Part shown: positions 25,700 through 36,900 of the stretch, in pieces
Layout of the letters: each line of letters opens with the position of its first letter
How positions within the stretch are numbered: the first letter of the stretch is position 1
Assembly: GCA_002633025.1 (NCBI GenBank)
Contig: NMRB01000036.1
Span: forward strand, 341,254-405,253
Length of the DNA: 64,000 nt
From: Notospermus geniculatus
Taxonomy: Eukaryota; Nemertea; Pilidiophora; Heteronemertea; Lineidae
Direction of reading: 5' to 3'
Made by a program: the position numbers and the translations under genes
The notes under the pieces: generated by a model
Seen by the model: the letters and a program-made list of their open reading frames with translations, nothing else
The model's database searches: none
Told to the model about the DNA's origin: nothing

Positions 25700-28600
25700 C
25701 CCACATCGATCCCGACCCCACCCCCATATGTAAACTGAAAGGTACCACAACGTTGTAACCAAAGATTCAGTCGAAGACCCATTTTGCCCTGATATGCCAA
25801 ATTGATGGGACCAAATCTATCATCTGATGTAGGCTACAGACTGGATCGGGACGACATCAGGAATCAAGAAATGTCCAGACACTAGACGAGTCCCCACATG
25901 CAATCGGAGGAAACTTGGTTAAATTGCATCTGTATACAAATTTTCATGCACCGACGATATAAAATGTATGAAAAAATTACGCCCTGCGCAACAGGGTTCT
26001 AAATATCTCGGCCATCATGGCCATGTCCTTTCTCTGAACCCGGATCATCGTAAACACTGGGCTGCATTACGCCATTGTGACCGCTTATTTGCCCGAAGTT
26101 CCAGAATTAAAATGTCATGAACGGTCATGCACACCAGGATCTGTCTGCTTGTGAATATTGGGTTTTTTTCGTCAAAAACAAAATATGGTGAAAAATGCCA
26201 GCTATAAGCTGAAAAGGTAACGCTATATCCAAGGAAGAACGCCACGGTCATTGTAGAAAAAGCCATCATTTAAGGCCTAGGCCTACGCGACAAAAAATTT
26301 CATGCTGCTCCAACTGGGAGTAATTTGTGTCACATGGTTGCTATATTATATGTGATTCACTGTCACCTGGTTGTTACGTAGGCTATGAATGAGGCCTATA
26401 TCATTCATGAATCCAACATTCATGTAAATGTTAATGTGAAAGTGGCCACGCTTTGACTTGCCTGCAGTCATATATTATATCAATAGACCGCTGATGGTGG
26501 GTGACCACCGACGGGAAAACCCCCCAGCTGCAACGAAAATGCGCATGCCAGTCGACAAAATCTCCGAAGGAATAGGTCAAAATATGTTTCAATATATTGT
26601 TTGTGGGTGTCAATTTGGGGATTTTCGAAAATTAATTAGAAAGGCACGAAATCAAACCGCAGATTTGTGAGATCCTGAATGCCGCCATCACTATCCGCCC
26701 ACACGTAGCGTCGTCTGCCCTTGGCGTTCATTCATCAACATAGCGTAAGGGATACCGGGGAGTTCCCCGCAAGAGAGAAAACCCCTTCCATGCTTTGCAG
26801 GGGAAATGCAGCGACCGGCTGCAAAATGGCACAAAAAATGACACAGAGGCGACCTACCTTGCGTTTGTAAATCCAAAAGATTTAGTAGTCCTGGAAGTAA
26901 TGTTGAGACAAAATTTACGATGTCCACTGCTCCGAACTGTTCCACGACATGTTTTCTATTTCAATGAACGAGCGCGAGCTTATATAGGATTCCCCCGTGA
27001 ACTATGACCTATCGGCGATGTTCTGGAATATCCCACTTGCATGGTCACATGACTTGATTCAGTAGGCGCCCATTCAGCATCTACGGATTGTCTGGAGGCG
27101 AAACAGCTACTGCGCGCTTGTGATGTTGCTCGGAAAAGATTCTGCTGCCTTCCTCTTCACTTGCTGCTGGTAAAATGCCTGAAAACGCCAGGAGAGTCGA
27201 GGAAACCCCTCTGTCATTCTGAATGGATGCGCAGCTGTAGGGAAATCTATCCATTACGTATATTGACGTCATTCAGGGATTCCCAAGATTAACATCCTTA
27301 TAAGGTGAGGGAATTTCCATTTAGTTTGACGTCATTCACAGCAGTTATTTCTGGTGCTGGAGCACGATAGCACGGTATCTCTATTGAAACGAAATGGAAC
27401 GTTGCATACCATGCATAGCTAAGTCAGCGATAGCGAGGTTATTGGACCTGAATGTCTAGAGAAAGAAACTTTGCACCATTAAGATAAAAAAGGTGAAAAT
27501 GTTTTATCTGAGTGCGAAAGCTCGGGTCGAGAAAAAGTGGGTCAGGCTGAGGGGTTCCCCAATATCTTTATCGTCGTTGTCATTTGTCCATCGTCTGCAT
27601 TCTTAGGATGCCTTTCATTTTTTACATTTTGAGAAACGGGAAATGTCAGCGACTGCAAACTGTCTGGTCATTTACTGACCAAATAATCTGGAAACCCAGC
27701 GAGTCTTGGTGCGTCTCGCCAGAATGAAGGTGAAAAGAAAGGGAGTGCAGAAAAACCATCCTCCTACAATGCAACCCTCCCGGTGCTGCAAGAGGTCACA
27801 AGGGTCAAGGATGGTGCATGCACTGATCCTAACCTATCCCTTCAATACATAGCTATTGTTACGTGGACATTTATTCTCGGACTACCATTTCGTTACACTT
27901 TATAAACAATAGGGCCTGGTAAGCCAACGCAGCTATTGTGCCGGGGACATTTATCCTCGGACTATCATTTCGTTCACACCAGTGACGCGATGACTTCATG
28001 AAAGCACCCACTATTCACCACTATGGCGAAGGTACCTGGTATGGGCTGCATCTTTGGTCGTTCGGTTGCTAAGATACGTGATATTCCACTGATGGCCCAA
28101 TACATTTGGGACTGCCGTTTTCTCTTTGTTCTATTGCAAATTATCTGACTTTATTGGACTGTTGCCAACTAAATATTGCGCTAGCATTGATGGTTTACCG
28201 CAAATATCACATTCCGAGTTCCAATATTCCATTTTGAAATCTAAGCACCAATATCCCTCGCGGCCATTTTCGACAGACCAAACACTGGTGACAAGTTAGA
28301 GATCATTGCCCCTTTAAATTTACCGGTTACCTCACCTCAATTTACTGTAATACTGCAGAGGGTGCGACAGATCGATGGAGAAAAAGTATCAACCTTGCAT
28401 ACAAAAGTTCCGGAAGCCAATTGTATCCGAATCGATAGTTGATCATTATCAATATTGTGTATCGATACTTTGTGCAATCGTGGAATTCCGATACGATAAA
28501 TGCGCCAAATATACCACCAAGTGCAACAGGCCTCGGGCGTTTCCGTTGTTTTTCGGAAACTTTCGGGTCAATCGATAATTACATGTTATGAAGTTGAATG

Positions 28601-30435
28601 GAACTCCATTCTCCGGCCCCAATATGGTGTTTGTTTCGAAATTTTCGAAATCGGAAGCCTACGTAATAAATAATCTGAAATAACCCAATAGTATGCGCGA
28701 GAACTGATAATAGGCAGGCCACGAGGCACATTTTGGTGTGATGACACACCCGCGGGTGTGACCGGAACAAGGCGGAGTGTTCTACAGGGGCCCAGAAATG
28801 CTTACACAAGTCCCATCGTCCAAAGTTTTCGTGTGCATCACCGGACAGGTAGGAAAATGGAGGTCTTCGGCTGTGTGAACTTATTTCTTGACAATAGGGC
28901 ATATAAGGCGGGTTTTTTCCTCTCCAAAAATAAAAAAAACTTTTTAAAAGCAATCGTCGGTAATTTACAGTAGGCGGATCCGCGACAGAGCAAAAAATAA
29001 ACTTTTATTTTTTTTCACGTTTCAGGTTTCGGGAGGCCTTCGGATCCGAGCATCAACCAAAATAAAATTCTCACCTAAAAAGCCCCGCCTCGGGCATAAA
29101 CTGCACCCTGACTTCAGATAGGCCGAGACTCCGTTGGTAGGCCGCAAGGTGAGACAGAGGTAGTAGAACTCCAGAGAGCCTGCGTCACAGCTCAGGCGAA
29201 GTTGGTATCGTTCCAACGGGTATCACGATGAGGTTTAGCTATACATCTACCTGCCATTATTTCACGAATTGTCAAAAAATACTAAACTGCGCAGATGGAT
29301 TTCATTGAGATGGGGCTGATTCATGACTTGATAGACATGTGTGGGTGGCGCGGGGGCCGTGGACATCGTCTGGGATGAGAATGGGACAGACACACTCATC
29401 GGAAGGTTAAACATTCCTACACAGAAGAATGTCATGCCCGTGGGCTTAATGGATTGTTTTTATAAAAAATACGATCTGACTGGCCTGCATAAACGTTTCA
29501 TGAGCACAGGAAGACCTTTTCCATGTGGCATGGACTAGGCCTAGGCCCGAGTTCGAACCACCACGCGTTGTGCACCAGAAGTNCTATTGGAAGAGAACCT
29601 GGATACGTTTTTTTTTCTGGAAAGCACAGATGTGCAAACAGCTCCGAAGGGGCACTGTCCGCCTCTCCTAGTTTAGTTGCCGGCGGTGGTTGCGTTTCTC
29701 CAACATTGTTATACACGAATGTCTTATTGGGTGCTTTCCCTGTTTCCCCATAGTGGACGGGTGCATTGTTTTCCAGTAGGCCTAGCCCATCCCCCGTGCC
29801 CGGCGCGTCATGGTTTGCTCTCAGTCTCCCGCCCTCCTCTTGCAAGGAGAGGAATGTTGGAGAGCTCATCAACGTGAGGGGCTTTGCACATGGCTTCATT
29901 GTCTATCTAATGCGGTAAAAATCCTTCAACCATCCTTCTAGGTTCTTCTCCCAAGCATATGGGTGTCAGAATTTTCTTCGAGTAGGCAGCAGAAAAGAAC
30001 GGTAAGCAACATCGTTTTTCGTTAAATGATGTTTCGCTGAAACCAGTCACTTGCAAACTGCTTGATCGCTCCCGACTCTTCCAGAATGTTTTCTTGCTTT
30101 CCCATCAATTATCTTCTGCACACGGCGTCTGGGATATCCTTCGGTGATTCCCTGCGCCATCAATCATCTTGATGACGTCATTATGACGTAAGTCGGGGAT
30201 ACCCATACATCAGCATCTGGAGCGGGAAGGATGGAGCGGGAAATCAATCATGTTTGAATTAGGCCACCCTGGAAGTGGATTATTGGGCTAGCAGAAGACG
30301 GGAGAGGAGGAATAATGAGCACGCTGTCTGAGGCAGATACCGTCGTGGTTAGCATTCTTGATGTGGTATTAAAGCGGCTGCCTTTTTTTATATGGCGTCT
30401 GGGTGTTCGTAAACCACGCCAGTCAACCATCCATG
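25700..30435. other. No confident gene; two diverged ~85-bp repeats
   Basis: Nothing convincing as an exon. Near 27850-27985 a segment with ACATTTATTCTCGGACTACC recurs about 80 bp later as ACATTTATCCTCGGACTATC. A 133-codon minus-strand frame at 29498-29899 is the best coding candidate, but it crosses an N at 29583 and lacks family features. Confidence 0.4.
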
Positions 30436-30439
30436 GCAG

Positions 30440-30771
30440 CACAGTCGCGTCCCGTCCCTGGTTATCAATCGAAATGGCGGGTCATGGCCATCCACCCAAG
30501 CAATCTGTGGTCAACATTCGTCCAGATTGGAGCTAGTGGTTATAAAATTGGCAGCTCTATCCAGCCAAGTAGCAGCAGTCCATCCAAAAGGGAACTTGCA
30601 GTTTTCATCAAAATGGCCGCATTGACCATCTAAATGGCAGCAGCAGCATCCTCCAAATGGCAGCATTGCCCGTTTAAATGGCAGCATTTTCATCCAAATG
30701 GCAGCATTATCCAATCAAATGGCAGCGTTGTCCATCCAAATGGCAGCATTATCAAACCAAGTGTAAACCAT
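30440..30771. repeat. Degenerate repeat of CCAAATGGCAGCATT
   Basis: About ten partial copies of CATCCAAATGGCAGCATT-like sequence at irregular 17-36-bp spacing. Confidence 0.75.
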
Positions 30772-33000
30772 CATGCAGGTACATTGGATGGAATGGATCC
30801 ATCAGTAGACACATTGACAGTTTATACTCATAACAGTATGGTTAATTGAATGGCAGTTGATGATGTAAAAATAACAGCAAAATAATTAACAGTGAATTCT
30901 TTTATTCCAAAGATTTCATGAAGAAAAATAAAAATTTCGCATTTACAAAATACGCAACATCTAATGTTCCAGAGGTAAAATTGCAGCATCAGGTTACAAA
31001 TTTCATCATTAGACAGCTAATAACAAGACTTCCCGTCACAACAACCACAAGGTTACAAAAATAACCGTCAATCAGTAAAAATTACCGTTGGTGATTCTCT
31101 GATAAAAAGTTTTAAAATTCATCAAGTAACAGAATAACAACTAACAACAAGAGGTCCATATGGCCGATACTCAGCTGAGTAATAGTTTCCTGTGAACAGC
31201 CACGTCAGGCAAACAAACAATCAGGTGTGATTCATGTGCAAAATAAAGGTTTGACAGGTAAAGGTTTGAAGTAAAATTAAAGTTATAAACTCTGTTAGCG
31301 TCTGTTTGGTCTGGCTGTCAGCTTTAGTGAACTTTCCTGAAAGCTGAATTGTACTACCAGTAATAGCCTTCACGGTGTAAAATATGAAACTGATTTTTTA
31401 TTGTATGATTTAACAATTGGACTCCACCAAACAGTCATAACAAGACAATAATTTTAAACAATGAACAAAATGCACACTTTCAAGCTTGAGCTGTGACACG
31501 TCAAATGAGTTGTCGATTTTGAAGAGTGAATATTGGACTGCTCAGTATTTTAAGCATACTTTCATTGCCACAAATTGAACAATACCCAAATTCCCAAAAT
31601 GTTCCAATCGAAAGTTCTGAGGGAAATCGTAGGTAAAGAATGATAAATTTGTCGTTGACTTGAAAACTCGCATCTTCCTTAAAAATCTTCCAGTAACAGA
31701 GAATCTTCAAGAATCTCCTACGATTTGCAATAGAATCAATGCTTTTCAGACAGTCAGTGTTCAATCAGGCAGTATTCTATAATATAAAGTGTCAGTTATG
31801 CCGTAGTGACTTCATGTATTTATGGTAGCATCAATAACATCACACATTCAGCTAAATATACAACATAGAACTAAATATGTCTTACTGTATTACTGTTTAC
31901 TACACCAGCCTGGGCTAAAATTATTGATTTTGAAATTAGCCACAGTCTACACCAGGATTGATTTTTAACAGGCACCACATGAAAATCGACACAAAAAACT
32001 TTGTTTCGACTTCACATTGTGCCAAAATAATCATTACTGCTTGCAAAATTTGGGATCTGGCATTTGATGATGTAAGGATGAAAAATTGATTTTGTAATAC
32101 TACCCTACCCGTTAGGCAATCTGCCGATCGAGTCGGAAAATTATCAACCTACAGAAAAGATGCATTTCCAATATTATAAATATCATATGCAGTGCTGCTT
32201 ATAGAGAGATTCCGGTATTTTGACACCACTTCGATGAAAAGTTCATCCATAGGCTAGTATAGATATTTATGGGTTATTCACGCTTGAAATAGACATTGGA
32301 TGATGATGTCATGATGGGTAGGTGAGAAAGCAAAGTAGTTTATAGCAGTCTGCATCAACTCGTCTGTGAAATATTAGGAGGTCACAATATATCATTGATT
32401 TATCATGAATCGTAAATCAAACTCACGAAATTCGTTCTGAAATCATTGTAGAAAAGACTATCCTTATACATGTAAATCCTGAATGACTGATCCATAACTT
32501 CTGCCCTGTCAATTTTGCACTTTCCATTGTTGAATTCAACTACATAAGTACATGTACAAAATAACATAAATGAACACTGAAATTCACCAGTCTTTATTAT
32601 TCTCACTGTGTTTTGAGATTCAACTCTTTGTCAAAATCCGCAAAAAAATCTCAGACATCAAAATTCGATTTTTATGTTGATGAAAATTGTTACAGAGCCC
32701 CAAAGTTCATCAAGTGTCAAACTATAATTTGAAATGCGAACATGCTGCATGCTTCCTGAAATAAAGTACCTTTATCAAGAAAGTTTGCTCATCAAATGTA
32801 ATCTTTCTCGTTTGACCTGAATTAGGAAAATCACTTGTTCAACTTGCTCAGTGTCATTCAAAATACAAGCAATCAAAACAAAACAAAACAGAAAATACTT
32901 CTCTTTTATCTTCTGAGATTAGACGGACCTGAATTTACACAATTCTAGGCAATGATATACTATGTAGTACAGTACAGTATCCCATCTATTTCAATCAAAG
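30772..33000 (-). other. AT-rich non-coding stretch, possible distal 3' UTR
   Basis: No exon seen. Minus-strand AATAAA words occur near 30899, 31391 and 32592. If the upstream minus-strand gene has a long 3' UTR it could extend into here; RNA evidence would be needed to decide. Confidence 0.3.
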
Positions 33001-33016
33001 TAGTCAACATATCATT

Positions 33017-33022
33017 TTTATT
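33017..33022 (-). terminator. Candidate poly(A) signal for the bHLH-HMG gene
   Basis: AATAAA on the minus strand, about 970 bp beyond the inferred stop codon and the first canonical signal I noticed downstream. More distal signals also exist. Confidence 0.3.
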
Positions 33023-33992
33023 CTACATTTTCTCAACTTATTTTTGAAGGACAAATATTTTACGAACACAAAACACTTTTACCATTTTGTAAAATATAAA
33101 AGCAAAACCTTTGCTCAACTTACACATGTACAGTCATCAAAACTCAAAAGCGACCTCATTTACCTGCTTTTGAAGATGGGGGACTCGAGTCCGCATGACC
33201 CTGCAACCCAAAAAACTGTCGAAGCATTGACACAGATCATGATAACACACTACAATGACATCACGTGCTGTTGTCACACTTTTATCAAACGATCATGAAT
33301 CAATTGTACCTCTTCTTTAACTTCCTGGAAATTGGTCTGAATAAAATTTGCACCTTTCAAATGAAAAAATTGGGACATGATCATCAAGTGGACCACAGAG
33401 ACATCACGTCTTGCCCATCGCCCCGGCATGATTTGCTGCCCTATTCATAGATTACAGGTGACTCAAATGACGTCTAAGTTTTCAGTCATGTTGTGGAATT
33501 AATCAATTTGAGGATGGGTCCAAGGTATGACATCGCAGAATCATGAACACTTCACATGAATGGACAAAAAATAGGGCGAAATTTTGGGATTGGCATCCAC
33601 CGAAATATTCCTAATAAGAACCAGGTATCCAGCATTTACCTCTTCTTTTGTCTCTCATCTTATCTTACTTTATCTAAATCGTTTTTTGTCAATTTTTGAT
33701 ACAACGTCAATTACTTAATATAACTATGAAAATTTCCACGTTTTCTTCAACATGTCTGTAAATATCAAATTGAATAGCAGAACTAGAACTTCAAGATTAT
33801 CATATTCGGAACTGACTCACATGATGAGAAGGAACTAGTGTTACCACTGTGTTGGCGACGTTTCCTGGTAGCTGCAGTTTTCATTGCTCGATTTATAGTC
33901 AACTGTTTTCTTCATCTTATACATTATAAAAGTCGGTCCATGCGGTGTCACTCTGTTGACTGCTGCACTGGCCCAGTGGCAGTGACGAGGTC

Positions 33993-36900
33993 TCAGTTCA
34001 CCATCTGGCAAAGGACAGGGATGAAAAAATATAGAATGATATTGTAAGAATACGTCAAAGTCATGTTCCCGGCCAGACAAAAAGGCAACTTCTAATCTCT
34101 GGATAAAAGTACCGTACTTACAAAGTCATGAAGTGTTGGCTCCACCTGCAGGCTGAAGGTCGGCACAAAGCCGTCACTGTTATTTGATGCTTGAGATTCA
34201 TTCGATCCTTCAAAACAACAGGCTGTAGCTAGCGCCACCGTTGGAGAGATCTGCAAAAAGTGACATGCGAGGCAGATTGAGTAACTGCAAGAAGCCCCCC
34301 GCCCCACCTTGACAAAGGGTTTGGGTTGTCAGAGTGGTGCAATGGAAACAATGGCGCCTGTCACCACTGAGGCTTCAGGTTCAATCCCGATCTGATCCAC
34401 TTTTCTCGTGACAGTGACAGCAACTCTCTTTGAGAGCATAGGTTTTCTTCAGGCAGTCTAGTTTCCTCATGCTGTACATTAAAATTCACCCAATTTTGTC
34501 TATATAGCTTCTAATGCCTTTTCAAGTTTCATTTTGACCCCTCAAACCAGAAGTCTAGGAGACTTTCTTCCCACCTTACAATCCTCTTGAACATACACAA
34601 TCGGGACTTCAAACATCTCCACATCATTCGATCCATCATCTGATGAGCTTTCGGTGATAGGTACATGGGATTGAGGTACCACTCGTTCATCTGTGGAAAG
34701 AATCTCCTGGACTGCCTTGGCGTAGAAATCCTCCAAGTCCAGGCTGACCACTGGAATGAGAGACCATTTGAATTCCTTATGAAAAACCTCAGCTATTTTT
34801 CAAGTTGCTCGTTTCACAGGTGAGGGAATATAGCCACTATTTCAGATGTGCTGAATTCGGTCCGAAAAAATTGAGGAGCACAGAGGCCTGATTACAATTT
34901 CCTCTATTTGTACTGTGGCTAAATGCATGTTGATTTACTGCAAAAACGATTACCCCCACCTTGTGTGTCACCTGAAGCTAGCAACTCATGCCACCTACCA
35001 TCAACTTTGTGTGGGTTGTGGTCAATAGGCACCACTGCTAAATCCTTCAAATCATCATCAAGATTTTGATTGGTGGAGACGAACTCCTCGATCATCGCCA
35101 TGGCGATGACACTGTTCTTTTGATCGGCAGCGAGGGAATCCCATATCTTGGATATGACGGAGAAAGTAGCCTTTGACTTAATCTCTGCTGGCGTGAGGTA
35201 TTTCTCCAACTGACCAATGAGCTCCTTGTAGAACACTAGGAAACTGTAACAAGAAATCAATACGAATCCTCCGCTCCGACCCAGCGGCCTCAAACTACTA
35301 ACTAGAGGTGAGAACTTTGGTTTGAGGCCGATACCACTGAATATTAAGTGTAATTGAATTCACAATAAAATATAAGGAAAGGGTAATTCAGGATTGGAGA
35401 TTACTCCAGGATTTTGCAATAAAAAGGCTCTCGATAGGTTTCAGAATGCATGTAAGATCAATGGCTGAGAATTTCTTGAAAGATTGGATGGATATCGTCT
35501 AAGCTTCGTTCCCACTCATTAAAGTACGTGGAAGCTTTAGTCAATTGTTTCCATCCCATTGAAACATTTACTCACCCATCAAAGTCATTGCCATCAGTTA
35601 ATTTGTGCTGATTGTCCTTTTCAGTAGGTTCTGGAAAACTCCTGCAAGATAGTTTAGTTACCAACCAGAGCATCTTTCACTCGATGAGTTCGGAAAATCA
35701 GAAATATAAACCTAGATTTTCTTTAAAACATTTTTTGGGATGTAATAGCCTGGATGTTAAAATACAATAAATATCAGAGATACTCACTCTTCTAGTTTCC
35801 TTCGACATCTTGGTGCTGGCGTCCGTCCTTGCATCATCTCCAAAGATCTGGAATAAAAACAACCATGGTATTTCGAACCCAAGCAAATTCTACTCAACAT
35901 CGATGATTATGTCAGCCTTGTCAATTTCAGAATGCTTACCCAAGTTTTCCATTGAAAGAGAACATTGCATCACAGATAAAATACCACTTTCAAGGGTGTT
36001 GCACTGCTGAAGAAAGTCCTGCCGTTGGTTTAGTGTGATTGAAACATGGTTCTACCAATCCAGAGCAACTTACCTTCTCTGTGGAGGTGTGGCGTTCGGT
36101 GGAGTGTGTGGCCTTTCTGCAGGAACAGCCGAAGCACGACACTTTCGTCTCACACGACGTAATGGGCTGGAAAATGTAACAAAATGAAAATCAATGAAGG
36201 AATTCCTCAACACCTAAGACTATCAGTCACAATTTCGAGAAAATCAATTTCATGTTTTTTTCTTTGCCCAACAATCAGAAAAATGCAGATCAGCAGGGAA
36301 AACATTTAACTGAAGTAACAGCTCCTTCATCACTACCAAGTCTGCTCAAGTGTAGAGTATGACTATCTCTCCCACTTACTAGTATTCTTAGAGGCGATAC
36401 TGCACTTTACAGTTGGAGGGAAGAAATGGATGTTCAAAGCAGGAAAGACTGACCACAACTTCCTGTTATTCAGATCAAGAGAAAAAAATCATCCCTACCC
36501 TTCGTTATAATCCATCTCATCCTCAAAGTCAATGTTCTCAAACTTTTCTTCACACAATAGATTCTTTTCCGCCTCATCAACGTTGTCTTCAACTCGAGAG
36601 GTGTCGGCATACTTGTTGAAGAAGACAAATTAATTAGCAGTAGCAAGATAAATTAATTAGCACAGCAAGACAAATTAATTAGCAATAGCAAGACGAATTA
36701 TTTGCAACGCAAGACAAATTAATTAGCACAGAAAGACAGCATGAACATTAATTAGCAGTGGCAAGACCACCATTATCCTTTGGCCAAGGAGACTGCATTC
36801 CTTCCTAATCCTACAGCCTTGTGAAACACTAGTGCCATCTGTTAAAAGAGTAAGGAACTATAGGAGCAGCTTGTACTTCTCATTTTTGGGTGGACAAGTG

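Noticed and set aside
24740-25800. Frames of more than 300 codons across the gap
   Set aside because: They consist of N read as open sequence.
29498-29899. 133-codon minus-strand frame
   Set aside because: Reasonable composition but no recognised motif, an N inside, no clear splice sites at its edges, and an overlapping open frame on the other strand.
33841-34080. Extended minus-strand frame as last exon of the bHLH-HMG gene (DGELRPRHCHW..)
   Set aside because: The acceptor at 34005 joins the previous exon in a phase that reads MVN and stops; the longer frame would need a different phase. Kept only as an alternative should the previous donor prove different.
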